Assembly (NCBI GenBank): GCA_027946555.1
Contig: JAPEVC010000024.1
Coordinates: 165,804-229,803 of the forward strand
From: Gnomoniopsis sp. IMI 355080
Lineage: Eukaryota; Ascomycota; Sordariomycetes; Diaporthales; Gnomoniaceae
DNA: 64,000 nucleotides
Reading direction: 5' to 3'
Shown here: in pieces, positions 33,807 to 45,768 of the stretch
Layout: each line of letters begins with the position of its first letter
How positions within the stretch are numbered: position 1 is the first letter of the stretch
Notes under the pieces: model-generated
Seen by the model: only the letters and a program-made list of their open reading frames with translations
Database searches by the model: none
What the model was told of the DNA's origin: nothing
Program-made: the position numbers and the translations under genes

Positions 33807-36014
33807 GATGTAGAGGACTCGGTCTCATGTTGGGTCCAGCGCCGTCCACAATCCATCATGACGAAACCAAACATAGTGGTGGGGGCGTGTGTTTCCGTGC
33901 CGAGTGAAGACCAAACAAGAATAACACGGCGCCAAATAAGCATAGTGCTGACAATAATGCTGACAACAATGCAAGCTGACGCCGAGATGAGCGCGGCCCG
34001 CGCCGTAGCGGATCCACGATCTGCGGGAACTCGGTCTTCGCATTGCAGGATGATGTGAATTGTGCTATTCGTCCTGTACGGCGGGTGGACGAACCGCAGG
34101 AGCGTGGGCGTGGATGAAAGCAAGGCAGAAAGGTGAGAACAGGACAACTTACCATCCTGTAGCGTTACTTTGCAGTGAAGAGAAGCCGGGCGCTTCCCTT
34201 GCGCTGATACTGTCGAAGCTGATGGGCGAGGTTCAGATAGCGGGCTGTGGGATCTGCTGAATTGTTCGAGGTTTGTTGATTTCCTGGAGGTTGACCACAG
34301 TTGAGCTTTGGGTTGAACGGAGGAGAGGCGAGAGAGTTAGAGTTGAGATTTCTTTCTCAGTTGCAGACTATGATCCTCATCAGGCTTGCTTGCCCTGCCC
34401 CATGTGACCTTGTATCAACAGGCCCCTTTCGAAGGTGGCTTGTTGGTGAGCTCTGAGACACTCTCGATGCGCCTCTCCCGGGTGAGGCGCCTGTCAAAAA
34501 AAGATTGGGCTTAAGAATCAGAAAGATTGCAGGAAGCCAGGGCGTGGGCAAATAATGTAACGTGCCCTGTCTGGTGAAATATGTTTTGCCCGTATGCAGT
34601 CGTTGCATCCGTAAATGTATTTTATAGGTGCTGGGCAGCACTTGACCCCAAGAAATCGTGTGAGCAATACCTCGACACTCGCAAGCAGGCACCCCAACAG
34701 CGGCCCCCTTGCATGGGAATAAGGAGAAGGATCTGGGATTACAAAACAAGTGAATGCAGAAGTTGGCTGATCGCATACCCACCATGCATTATCGCAAAAG
34801 GACTGGAGCAGTAGCAGTAGCACAGAACTTTAACAGCAAGTAGAATAATACAGAAATGCATCCTGAGGGAAGATGTGATGCATCGCTAGGAGGCGATGTC
34901 CCGGGTCACGCGGCGCAGTCAACACATCAGAAGCGCCATGCTGGGGAAGCATCAACCCCACCACACCCTCTGGGGTGGTTGCCTGTTAATAAAGCGAGGT
35001 GTCCTGCTGAGCCCCCATGGCCTTTTAGTGCGCCTGCTGTACCGTTCCTCCAAACACCAACGACCATATGCAAAGCATACTTGCCGGTCGAATATGACAG
35101 TTGATGAAGGACCGCGGTTAGCATCCCGGTTGGGAATGCCGGGCGCCACCTACGGAATGGTTGCATTGGAATGCCCCTGAATCGCGGCCTATAGCAGCAG
35201 CCAGGACTTGAAGCAACCAACCACATGGTCTGTTCATTCTTACTTGTCCGTTGTAGTAACGAGCTTGATGCTCACCCTGGTTTGCACGAGGACAATCAGT
35301 TCGTGATGCACTTGACGGTTCGCGACTCAAGTACAAGTACACCATGAATATCTACTCGACGAGGGCCTAAGACAGTTGCTGCTGCTGCCACAATATCGTG
35401 ACGCAATTTCGGGACTGCAGCCAGTCACGACCACATACCGTCTTGCTGCTTCGGCCTGACCATCTTCTGTTTGCCCCTGCAAGTGTGAGCCCGACGCTGA
35501 GGCGGTCGGGCGACACGCGACAAACTATGGTCAAAAGTCTATTAGGTATACAACCGCCTGCGAGAATGCATTGTGTTCGACGGCCTGATAAGACGAGACA
35601 TACGGCCAGGTACAGACCCAAGAAGTGACCACAAAAAGGTAGCACAGATCATGTGCTCAGCCCTCCTTGTGTCTCGATAGATTGCCGTAGTAGCGGTGAC
35701 AGCCGCTAGAGTCGAGCTAGATCGTTACCCTTCCAGGCATGCCACAACCTTGATAATGTCATATACTCAAGGTGTTCATATTGTGTGTGGCCTGCGGGCC
35801 AGGTAGCGCTCGCAGAGAAAGGGAGCAGCCATAGAAAATTGCGTACGACATTGGTGCATCCAGCCGGGTTTCCCACCCGACACCATGCTTGGTCACGAGA
35901 TGATGATCAGTCCAAAGCCGCTCACCGCGTGCAACGAACCGGGAGTCGAGAAGTCGAAAATTCGTTGAAATTGATTAACGTGGTGATCCGAATCAGGCAA
36001 ATTGGACGACCCGG
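33807..36014. other. upstream region of the NLR-like gene; otherwise empty
   Basis: 2.2 kb upstream of both minus-strand genes' boundaries. A likely 5' UTR intron on the minus strand (34152-34074, GTAAGT..TACAG, 79 nt) suggests the NLR transcript starts above 34152. A minus-strand frame (34147-33803) encodes a hydrophobic segment (ASACIVVSIIVSTMLIW) that could be an alternative N-terminus. From about 34500 to 36000 no gene is recognised. Confidence 0.45.
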
Positions 36015-36941
36015 TCAATCTCTAGAGAGAATGACGACATACTCTCTTGTGCTGTCCCCAAACTTGACGACATCCTTTGGTCGTAGTTCGAGATATCTTC
36101 GATCTGGGACCACTTCTCCGTTCAGCTTTGTGCCATTTGCGCTCTCCAGGTCCAAGAGGTAGAGTTTGACCTTGCCAATCTTGTCGCCAAATTCGTTTCG
36201 TTTCTCCGTGTACCGGAACTGCATCACAGCATGTTGTTTGCTGATGCTGGGATGTTCAGCTAGTAGATCCACAACTGCTGACTCCCGTCCCACGAGCCAG
36301 CAGCTTCGGTTGCTGAGATCGATGGTATCCACAACATCCACACCCTTGAACACAAAGAGCTTCCACTGGTCGCGAGGAGGAGGCTTGCGTGCCTCTGGCG
36401 GCTCATGATACTTCAGAATGATCTTGGTCCCATCTGCTTGCTCAATCGAGTTGGAAGCCGCCGCTAGGTGGCCGGTAGTCCCAAAGTTTGGCTTTTCTTT
36501 TGGCTTCTCGATTTCTTCGCCAATTTGGACGGCGAAGGAATCGGCCTGTGACGGAAGAGGCCCACCTCGTCTGACTGCCACCTGCTTATTCTTTGAATCT
36601 TCATCGTCGAGGTCGGGGTCTCGATGACGTATGCGACGATGTCCGCGCTCCTCTGATTCATCTTCGTGCGCAGGTGACCTTGAACGTCTCCGCCGATGCC
36701 TTCGCTTGTGGTCTCGCTCTCTGTCTTCGATATCGTCCTCCGAGTGTCGGCGGCGTCGACTCCTATACGAATCCTCTCCTGGCGAGCGTGTGTCTCTGAC
36801 TTTGCGATCGCGTCTGTCATCATTGTCGCGTGATCTGTGTCGCCTGCGATGAGGGCTTCGAGAGGGGCGTCTTCGGCGCTCGCGGTCGTCATCTCGGTCT
36901 TGAGACCTGTGTCGCCTCGAGAAGTTGCTGTCGGTATCCAT
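36015..36941 (-). CDS. PML1: FHA-domain splicing factor, SNIP1/Pml1 homologue
   Basis: Intronless 308-residue protein. Pml1 is the FHA subunit of the RES complex that helps retain and splice pre-mRNA; SNIP1 and plant DAWDLE are relatives. The first 120 residues are Arg/Asp/Ser-rich with RS/SR dipeptides (RRRRPSRSPHRRRHRSRD), typical of spliceosomal proteins. The FHA domain is at about 215-300: SCWLVGRESAVVDLLAEHPS, SISKQHAVMQFR, LLDLESANGTKLNG and the end KDVVKFGDSTREYVVI. The phosphothreonine-binding set (G-R, S..H, NGT) is complete. ATG 36941 is chosen because the nine residues before it (MLCRTPCIN) look like UTR. Confidence 0.92.
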   Translation of the reverse strand: MDTDSNFSRRHRSQDRDDDRERRRRPSRSPHRRRHRSRDNDDRRDRKVRDTRSPGEDSYRSRRRRHSEDDIEDRERDHKRRHRRRRSRSPAHEDESEERGHRRIRHRDPDLDDEDSKNKQVAVRRGGPLPSQADSFAVQIGEEIEKPKEKPNFGTTGHLAAASNSIEQADGTKIILKYHEPPEARKPPPRDQWKLFVFKGVDVVDTIDLSNRSCWLVGRESAVVDLLAEHPSISKQHAVMQFRYTEKRNEFGDKIGKVKLYLLDLESANGTKLNGEVVPDRRYLELRPKDVVKFGDSTREYVVILSRD

Positions 36942-37947
36942 GTTTATACAGGGTGTACGGCAGAGCAATGCAGCGAGCGGAAATCAGGGCGAATGTGTGA
37001 GCGATCGCGTTGAGAAGGGAAGATCGAGAAAAGAATACCAGGCCTGTCACAGTCGAGCAGACTGCTGTAGTGAGTCAAGTCTGCGCTTGGTCAGGAAACC
37101 TGGCTTACAAAGATGAAAGCAGAAGGCAGAGTGAAGGTCCTATCGCGAACGTGTGGGAAATGGTTTGAGTAAAGGCAGCGTTCAACGTAGAGCCTTGGTG
37201 CCTGCCAAGATACTTAGATTTGAAGCCGCATTTCCCGGAAAGGCGCAGATAAGATATGCATGTAACGAGGGTGTCACCGCTTCACCCTCTATAGTCTGCA
37301 GTTTAAAGGGTCTACCAGGTACCTACCTAGTTACCTACCCACCTAGGACGTGGGCGTGCAGGAACAGCAACAGCCGAGTAAATAGATTGGCTGGACTGGG
37401 TTTGGTTCTTCCTGCTTTATTTTTTTTTTTCCCCAAAAAAAATATTGGAAACAGAGAATATAAAACGTCCAGGCATAGGGGGGGGGAAAGCAGAAGAAAA
37501 AGCAATGAGAAATCACACAGCCTTTTGGTCCACGCTGCGATGGATCAACCTTGGAAGTTGAGCCACCCGCTCATGATCAATCAAGCTTGACTAGGAATAC
37601 TATATTTCTGATGGCATTCCCTCTCTGCGCGTTATACAATGTTTGGATAGATACCATGTAGATACACTTCGCTTGGTAACTTACCCCGTCGTACAACTAC
37701 AACGCCCGCCTACTATGGTACCAGGGGCTTCACCAAAGAGTAACTCATCGGGCTAGAGAGGTCACAAACAACAATTCAAAAGAAGACACCGTAGTCCTGT
37801 CACTTTTGTAAGTGCGAACCTTCAAAAGGGCAGTCCACAGAAGATGTCAATTCTGTACTGCTCTCTTTGTTCCAATCCTACATGCTCTTCAACATTTTTT
37901 GTGGTATTATAAAGGGAAACCCAATGTACGCTTGGTCAACTGCCATG
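36942..37947. other. intergenic, SNIP1 to GGA
   Basis: About 1 kb between two minus-strand genes. It contains a cluster of TACCT/AGGTA motifs at 37316-37350 (AGGTACCTACCTAGTTACC), a T run followed by an A run near 37421-37443, and a G run near 37479. No gene is recognised. Confidence 0.5.
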
Positions 37948-40045
37948 CTACGCGATACTAAACTCCGGAATCTCGCCCGTCTCACTCTTCATTTCACTTC
38001 CAACCTTGTAGGCAACCCTCCACCTCAACTTGACGGACTCGACCTTCTTGGTCTTGTCTCCTGAATGCCAAATCTCGATTGTCTGCGTAATGCCTCGGCT
38101 CTGTTTCGCTTCTAGCGACCGCCCTGTCTGAGGTTTGAGTTGAGATTCATAACCCTGGGTTGGTTAGTGAAGAAATCTAGATGGTTTTCGGAAAGAACAC
38201 AAACCTTTGTGACAGCTAATTGAAAGTGCACTTCGCTGATTGGCTGTGCCGTGTTGTTGCTGAAGGCGAACAAGAGGTGAATGCTGTTCGCAGTGCCCGT
38301 CGCTCGATTTGCTAGCAGGTCGATCTTCAGGCTCGTATTGCTGACCAATATCTTGTGCTCCCGCGGCAGCGACGCAGCAGTCTCTGTGGGTAGAGCTGAT
38401 GCAAATTTCCACTCGTCGTCGTCGTTGGGTTGCGATGCTGGGGCTGAAGACGCTGACTGAGTCAACTTTGGCGAGGCGAGAGCGGCAAATGGGTCGGCCG
38501 CCGGTGCTGCTGGAGGGTTGAACGCGGATGACTGGTAATTAGGCGGCTGAGGAGTGTTCTTTGACGAGGAGGGTCCTGAATTGAAGGCGGAAAAGGCGGA
38601 AAATGATGGTGGTGGTGGCGTAGATGTCGGCAGAGCCCCTTTGGCGCTGTTGTCTTGTGTCAAGGAAGACAGCAAGGCTGGTCCGGGAATATCTGAAGTA
38701 TCAACATTAGCTGTGTTCTTCTGTCGACAAATTTCAGTGTCACTTACTGGTATTGTTGCCGAATCCCAGGGAAATGCCTCCTGTTTGGCCGAAACTGCTG
38801 CTGCCTTCTGACTCCCCAATAGACAACCCCAACAAGTCGTCTTCGAGACCACCCGGTTGCGATTGGGTTACACCACTTGAAGCTGCATTCGAATTACCAG
38901 ATCCGTTGGCCCCAGCATCACCATCAAAGTCAATCAGGTTGAGCTCCTGCGCGGCGCTCTTGACGGCGGCGCTTGAAGCCGCATGTTCTCCCTTGGCAAT
39001 CTTTGAGGCACCTTCCCAGTCGCCCTTCTTCATCAACTTATACCGCTCAACAGTCCGGTGTATGCTATCGTTAATCTCAAAGAGTTTGGCCACAGCCTCG
39101 TGATCATCAGACTCTTCTTCGCACATTTTCTGGATTTTGGGTTGAGCATTTTGGAGGGATGATGCCAGTTCAGCAAAAACATCATTGTCGGTCATGTTGT
39201 CACCGGGCTTGAATTCGGCCAGCCTCTCCTCGAGCAATTTTGCCTTGGCCTGGATCTTGGAGACATCCTCAGCAGCTTTTGCGCGGTAGTCGACTTTAGA
39301 CCTTGTGTCATAACCAGCCATGATCTTCATAAGACGATTCGCCTCCTGCAGGTCTTCAGGCTGCCCGCGACGAATCAATTCCTGTAGTTTTGCCGACTGG
39401 GCCTCGCGTTCTTCTTCCTCCATCTCCTCGGCTGACTTGAGATTCTGCAGCAAGTTAGCGGGATGCAATCCGCCAAAGTGAGTGGGGCTAGGAGCTCACA
39501 TCACTCGGATTCAGAACGGCGGCATCGTCCTTTCTCACTTCGGGAAATGTATAGCCTTTGTAACTCAACAGCCTATGCATATCTCTGATGAAGCCCAGGT
39601 CCTCTTTGTACCTGCTCGTCTCGCAGATGGTGCTGCGCCACTCTTCTATCGCCTCAAGTATTTTCATCTGCACTCTACTGAATCGGATTGGCGGGCGCTC
39701 GGGGAAGCGGCGGACGAGCTCGTTGAGGAACTCTTTGGTGCCAATTTGAAGCTGGAAGGGGTAGCCACAGTTCTTGACGCAGATATCGAGCAGATTCAGG
39801 GCGAGCAGGGAGACGTTGGGATTGCGATGGTTGATGTAGTTGACGATAGCCACGGCGGCCTCGCGTGGGGCGGTGCCCTTTTTGGAATTGATCAGGTCGG
39901 CGATCTCTAGGTTCAGGGCCAAGTTGGGCTCGTAGTTCTCGGGGCTGCAGGCGGCCTGGATGAAGCGCTGAAGCTGGGAAGGAGTGTTGCCGCCCCATCC
40001 TCCCCACGGGTCGCGGGCGGCCGCCCTTGCGCTGGCCGCCTCCAT
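37948..40045 (-). CDS. GGA1: GGA-type clathrin adaptor (VHS-GAT-GAE)
   Basis: Monomeric adaptor for trans-Golgi to endosome transport; it binds Arf-GTP, ubiquitinated cargo and clathrin. Exons 40045-39500, 39444-38748, 38692-38205 and 38154-37948 join in phase to 645 residues; introns are 50-55 nt. The VHS domain covers about residues 15-150 (QLQRFIQAACSPENYEPNLA, LLALNLLDICVKNCGYPF). The GAT domain follows at about 180-330 with ELIRRGQPEDLQEANRLMK and FELASSL-like helices (VFAELASSLQNAQPKIQKM). A Pro/Ser-rich hinge carries DDLLGLS, a plausible clathrin-box-like motif. The GAE ear ends the protein: REHKILVSNTSLKIDLLANR, LLFAFSNNTAQPISEVHFQL and, after the last splice, SRGITQTIEIWHSGD. ATG 40045 starts the usual short N-terminus. 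Confidence 0.94.
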
Positions 40046-40690
40046 CGTGACGGTCTGTTGCGTGTCAAAGTTGAGTAGCTGAGTCCTCGGCCGTATTCTC
40101 CCAGAGACGTGATGGATGACACTCTTCAAGGCAGTGGGTGCCTAGCTGTCCAAGACTGAACTCGTGTCGTGAACTCGGGCCCGATATCGATCGCCAGTCC
40201 AGCCGGGATAGCCGCGACTATGCTTCGAGTCGATCCGATCGTTGGCTTATGTTATGTGTCTGGCTGTGTCACTAGGTCCAACGCACACTGCAGAAGGGTG
40301 TGAAGCAAAGAATGGCTAGTAAGGGTAATAGGAACAATGTCGCGGTGATCGACAGAGTGAGGCTGGGCTGGAATGTGTAAGCTGTTCGTTCCCACGAACC
40401 TTCTTACGGCATCAGCCAAGCCAAGGAGAGCCTACGCCGTACCTACCTGCATCCCACATACAGGTGAGCCGCCCGCCTGGGCGACGAGGGGAAATTGCCA
40501 GCTCAAAGGTACAGACAGGTACCCCTGTCAACTAGAGACGCTTAGTCCGAACCGGGCCCAGCCCTGTTCAACATTGCCCCTCGGCCCCTCCAAAACTTCC
40601 AGGTGAAAGCATACAGCAAGAGACAATCAACTACAATACAACTCACATCCACCCTGAGGCCCTTGCACAGTCCCACAGTCCTCCGTAACC
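40046..40690. other. divergent promoter, GGA / TSR3
   Basis: About 645 nt with TACCTACCTGC near 40441 and AGGTACAGACAGGTACC near 40508. No coding sequence recognised. Confidence 0.5.
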
Positions 40691-41935
40691 ATGGTGCGCC
40701 ACAAGAAAGACCCCCGAAGCAAGAAGACCTTCAGCATTCACCCCAAAGACGCAAAACGCAACGGCCCTCCCAAGAACAGAGATGGAGATGACCAACCCGC
40801 TTCCGATCCTGCATCCTCGACCAACCCTACGCCCGGTCGTCCCAAACCTCCCTTCAAAGCCGCCTGCTGGGACCTAGGTCACTGCGACCCAAAGCGCTGC
40901 TCCGGTAAAAAACTCATGCGCGCTGGCCTCATGCGCGATCTGCACCTGGGCCAGCGCCACAGCGGCGTAATCATCACTCCCAACGGCAAACACACCATCT
41001 CGCCCGCCGATAGAGACCTGCTCGACACCTACGGTGCCGCCGTTGTCGAGTGCAGCTGGGCCCGCACCGGTGAGGTGCAGTGGAACAAGGTCGGCGGCAA
41101 GTGCGAGCGGCTTCTGCCCTACCTGGTCGCCGCCAACACCGTCAACTATGGCAAGCCGTGGCGCTTGAATTGCGCCGAAGCTCTGGCTGCCGCTTTTGCC
41201 ATTTGCGGACACTTGGACTGGGCCGAGATGGTGTTGGAGCCGTTTAGTTACGGCAAGGCGTTTTTGAAGATCAATGCGCAGCTGTTGAGGCGGTACGCGG
41301 CGTGTGAAGATGAAGCCGCGGTCAAGAGGACGCAGGAGGAGTGGATGGAGCGGTTGGAGAAGGAGTACGCGGATAGTCGGGAGGTTGGGAGCGGTGATGA
41401 TATGTGGACCAAGGGCAATACCAACCATATGACGATACCGGAATCAGACGAGGAAGATGATGAAGACGAGGACGAGGACGATAGTGGCGAGGATGATGGA
41501 GACGGCCAGAACGAGCAGGGCAGTGTCGATGGCATCTGGCTGGGTCAAAAGCCAGACCCTACCCCAGCTGAGGTCGTCGAAGAGGACAAAGACCCTTTCG
41601 CGATATCAGACGACAGCGACGACGACGCTGCTATGGAAGAGATACGGAGAAAAGTGCTTGCGTCCAAAACATTTGTCAATCCCGAGACGGATAAAAAGCG
41701 GCCAGAGACCATACCAAGACCCCAGCAACAGCATCAAAAGTGGAAAGTGGATGATGAAGCAGAACCAGATTCCGACAATGGAGAGGATGAAGACGACGAG
41801 TTTGACGATATCATTGCGGCCACGCCAATGACGGACAGGATAGGACTTGCCAAACTGGAGAGGGAGAGGTCGCAGGCCGCCATCCACACGAGGACCTTCA
41901 CATCCGGCGGCGCATCGGCTCCAAAGAGGTGGTAG
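40691..41935 (+). CDS. TSR3: 18S rRNA aminocarboxypropyltransferase Tsr3
   Basis: Transfers the 3-amino-3-carboxypropyl group from SAM to the hypermodified m1acp3-psi of 18S rRNA in late cytoplasmic 40S maturation. The protein is intronless with 414 residues. The catalytic part is about residues 55-235: ACWDLGHCDPKRCSGKKLMR (RLI-like N-lobe), ITPNGKHTISPADRDLL, VVECSWART, then RLLPYLVAANTVNYGKPWRL and the helix NCAEALAAAFAICGHLDWAE ending FSYGKAFLKIN. The C-terminal 180 residues are Asp/Glu-rich and disordered, longer than the yeast tail in appearance but common in fungi. The N-terminus is Lys-rich (RHKKDPRSKKTF). It converges on EXO1. Confidence 0.95.
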   Translation: MVRHKKDPRSKKTFSIHPKDAKRNGPPKNRDGDDQPASDPASSTNPTPGRPKPPFKAACWDLGHCDPKRCSGKKLMRAGLMRDLHLGQRHSGVIITPNGKHTISPADRDLLDTYGAAVVECSWARTGEVQWNKVGGKCERLLPYLVAANTVNYGKPWRLNCAEALAAAFAICGHLDWAEMVLEPFSYGKAFLKINAQLLRRYAACEDEAAVKRTQEEWMERLEKEYADSREVGSGDDMWTKGNTNHMTIPESDEEDDEDEDEDDSGEDDGDGQNEQGSVDGIWLGQKPDPTPAEVVEEDKDPFAISDDSDDDAAMEEIRRKVLASKTFVNPETDKKRPETIPRPQQQHQKWKVDDEAEPDSDNGEDEDDEFDDIIAATPMTDRIGLAKLERERSQAAIHTRTFTSGGASAPKRW

Positions 41936-42431
41936 AAGACATAGACTTGAGAGAATAACTCCGACGAAAAGCCAACAAAGTTTCATTACCACTGATACCT
42001 TCAGTAGCGGCAGTCAGTCAATAACAAGAGGCACCACGGTGGTCAGCGACAAGCGCCTGCTGAATCGAACTTGCATACGTATTGCAAGGCGTTCTGTACC
42101 CCGTACATCAAATAATCAAGGTCTTGCCGCCATGCCATGGCCCCTTTTCCATCTCCCATTCAACTCGACCCCTGCCGCGATGTTCCGAAAACGCCTGCCC
42201 ATTTGACGTTGTATACATGACAACGATGTCTTTCCCTCTATTCCGCAAGCACCTCCATAAAGACTCCTTGCGCTATGCTCTCTCAACAAACCAATCTAGT
42301 TTCACGAAACAATACAAATATAAGCGCCCAAACCATGTAAGGACATGCGCTGGTGCCCACATTCAGTTCCTATCCTCAAATGATGATACACACGTCGTAG
42401 TCGTGGTGGAGCTGACCGTCTCTATACCACC
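41936..42431. other. convergent intergenic region, TSR3 / EXO1
   Basis: About 500 nt between two stops; only presumed 3' UTR sequence. Nothing recognised. Confidence 0.5.
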
Positions 42432-44859
42432 TCAAGAGAATACAAATCTCGAAAGTCTGAGCCGGTCGCTCGAGTTTGCCTTGACTGTCAAAGTGTCGGT
42501 TGGTGGCTCGTTCTCCTCGTCGCTGTCGTGGATGATCAGGTCCTCACTTCCACCGGCCTTGTTCAGAGCCTCGACCTCGTCCATGTCGACCTTCGGGAGT
42601 GGCACAAAAGATGGGTTGATCGGGAAATTCTCGAGTGATTCCGCCAAGCTAGGTCGCTTCGGGGCACTCGACTTTCGAACCTGGGCCATCGGCGTGACGA
42701 TAGCACCATTTCTTTGCAAAGCCACGGCTCTCATGCGTTGTAGTGGGGTCTGTAAGGGACTTTCAGTTGGTGTCGAAGGGTGCGATCTCGTCTGTGGGGC
42801 CTGGACGCTAGACGCCGGGGTGGGCAGTCCGAAGGCCATTCTCGTCCTGTTTGTGGTCTTTGGCACGTTCGGTGTGTAGGAGAACTTTTTTAGTACTTTA
42901 CGCAAAGACTTGCCAGATGCCTTTCCAGCTATATCACTCGTCATTTCATTCGATTCGTCTTGTGTGCTGCGGTGTGCACGTGGGTCCTGTACTGAATCCT
43001 GTGCGCCAGCATCGCCGCTCTTTGATTCTTGGTCTGTCAATATCTTTGGCTCCACTGCTGGGTCCTCGTCTTGAAAAATGTGCAAGTGTGGCTGTGTTCT
43101 GGAGGACCTTGATCCTTTCCAATCGTCTCCTATGTCTGGCAAACTAGCTAGAGCCTCCTCAGTAGAGTCATCTGACATGAGATGAGCGTCATTTTGAGGT
43201 TGAAAGAATCTGCTCCTCTCAGCTTGCCCATAGGGTGTTTCATTTGTAGAGTCGTCTTCACATAGCCTTGCCTTTTTTGGTGGTCTCGCTTCTGCATCCG
43301 AGATGCGTCTCGCCGGAGCGTTTGATCTCCGGCGGATTGTTGACGAGTCAAAGGTAGGATCAAGATCTCGAAGTGTCCTGGAGATTGGTTCGGTGCGACG
43401 GCGAGATATGTTTGAACCTGTGTACGGACGCGGAGCTGAAGACACGCCGACATCATCGAGATATGGTCGAGGCAAGGGGAAGACGCGCGGGGTCAATCCA
43501 TTTTGAGTGAGAGCTGCCACTCTCTCGGGATCGACCGAGAAACAGTTTCTGTCCATCTCCCCCATGGGAATGCGCCTGTGGTCCTTGAAGTATGAGTTGA
43601 TGGGCTTCTCTGGCGCCGCCCCGCCCTGATCGGATGTCGCAAGTCCAGCCCTCGTCGCCGAGGAAACATTTGTTCTTCTCTTGTCTGGCAGAGCAACAGG
43701 TATAATGCGCTCTTTGGTGATCGGGTTGACATCGCCAATAGCAATGGCCCTGGCAAGTTCCGGATCCACGCGCGCTCCGATGAAGGGCATCTCTTCGACA
43801 TCCAACTGAGATGAAGGGTCCGGCTCGGTCAACAGGACAAGTTCCTGTTTCTCGGGACAGTACACACGTTGGTGTAGGAAAGTCAATTCGGCCTGTTTGT
43901 ACTGTGCTAGATAATTCTCGGAGACACGGAATTTGCCGTCAAATTGTAACATGCGGATGACGCGTTCTGGCGTCTTGTATTTGCGCATCATGCGGTAAGA
44001 TGTCTTCAGTCCCATGTTGCCAATGCTTTCAAGGTAGTCGCACCCACTGAAGATGGCCATCTGACGGAACTGCTCGTCGGACCACCCTGTCAAGGAAATC
44101 TCTCGGACGGCACAGAACTGACTTCGGTTGATCTCGATGCATCGGCCGTGCTGATCCATCTTGGTGAGTAGGCGTCTGGCGCCAAAGACTAACAGATCAG
44201 AGTCTTCGGAGATGCTGCCATTGGTGAGACCACAGCGTTCGAGATAGACGAGCTGCGCATCAGCTTCGTAGGGTGCAACAACATAGGGGACGCCCTCCCT
44301 CTTCAGTTCCTCGATCAGATGCCTAGCCATTTCGGGGGTTACATCGATGGCCTTCTGCAACTCGAGCTGAGCCTGGGAAGGCTTGCCTGCTCTGAGCAGT
44401 TCAAGACCAGCCTTTTGACTATGCTCACGGCGTTTTGCGCGAGAATCCTCGGTGCGAGCCTTGCTGGGCAGAAAATCGCCATCGAAAACCATGTACGGGG
44501 TGACGCCAAAATGCTTGACCATGCGGACACGATGCATGGCGAAGTCGACATATCTAGCATCAGGTCAGCGAGGCCGGACAAAAACAGCAGGAGAATGAGA
44601 GCCAAAGGATGGAAGGACCATACTTTCTGGTGGGCTTGCCCTGCGCAAGCTCAATGGCGCAGCCAACCGCACCTCGGTGCAGCCATCCATATGCGTCAAC
44701 ACCCAAGGTCTCGCCAGAGAGTTTTCCGAGCTCGGTCGGCTTCTGAATGGACTTGAGCAGAGGAAGGAGCCCTATGAATAAGAAGTCAGTCTGGTGTGGG
44801 GCGGAGAGCAATCCTCATTGGCCATCTTTGGATGGACAGGCCTTACCTTGAATGCCCAT
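42432..44859 (-). CDS. EXO1: exonuclease 1 (RAD2/XPG family)
   Basis: 5'-3' exonuclease and flap endonuclease for mismatch repair, end resection and replication. Exons 44859-44847 (MGIQ), 44771-44624 and 44553-42432 join to 760 residues. Metal-binding acidic residues fall where the family has them: Asp30 (LGVDAYGWLHRG), Asp78 (MVFDGDFLPSK), Glu150 and Asp152 (APYEADAQLVYLE), Asp171 and Asp173 (SISEDSDLLVFG). The helix-hairpin-helix region follows, with FSGCDYLESIGNMGLKTSYR. From about residue 290 the protein is the variable regulatory tail, rich in Ser/Pro/Arg. The short 13-nt first exon (GTAAGG donor) restores the invariant MGIQGLLP start, which supports it. Confidence 0.95.
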
Positions 44860-45768
44860 CGTGACCCTTCGCCAATGAAAGAAGGGTCTTGAAGGGTCTG
44901 GCTGACAAAATGGTGCGAGACACTGGCGGTAGCAGGCGGGTTGCCCAATCAGGCCATGTGCGAAGGATGAATGGATGCTTCTGTATTGTTCCAAAGGGGG
45001 AGCAAACCCAGGGTTTTTCAAGCTGTTCTCAGACTGCACTGGGCCGAGACTTGCTGGTCGGGGAAGTGGAGGACGAAGTTCGGGGGACACAGGCGAGGTT
45101 GGATTGTACTGTACCAATACGGACAACCAGCAAGTAATGAACGCGAAAATATGCAAAAAGGAGCCAAGTCGATGCCGGGCAGACGGGCCCGAGCAAGTTT
45201 GCAATCTTTGAAGCTGGCGATTAGAATGCAGACGCGAAGGAATCCAAGTTGTCCCCGCGATGAATCAACTATGTATGCGATTACAAGTGGAACTTTCCAC
45301 GGCCGGGACTTTCAAAGCAGCAGGCGCGTCTGTGGTACCTGTGGCTCCCCTACCCGTGGACCGCGACATGCCTCGAATTTACCTTGTATTAATCCAAGCT
45401 TCTTTCCTATTCCAGCTAGCATCAAGCACGACTCTGCTGCTCTCCACGCCTTCCCTAGCAACGTCGCTCCCATTGGCTCTCAGTGATTAGGGACCTCCCT
45501 GTCGCAAGCCCACTTCACTTGCAGGGGCGCCCTAAGCTGCCTCAGTTTCAGAACAACCACCAGCTTGCTGCGCCTACAAGTAGTCTGAGCACCGAGGCGA
45601 TGACCGTGGACTGATAACTGAAAAAAAAGTCGACCTCCATCTGCCCTATCAATGTTCGGCAAACAACTTGATCGAGTTGGGGACATTCAGGACATTCACT
45701 CACAACAAACTTCGGAACGCACATCTCCAGTTGCTTCAAGGAAATAGTATCCCTTGCAACTAGTAAAG
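44860..45768. other. divergent promoter, EXO1 / TMA16
   Basis: About 900 nt between the EXO1 start and the TMA16 start. Open frames at 44889-45486 have no family features. Nothing recognised. Confidence 0.5.
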
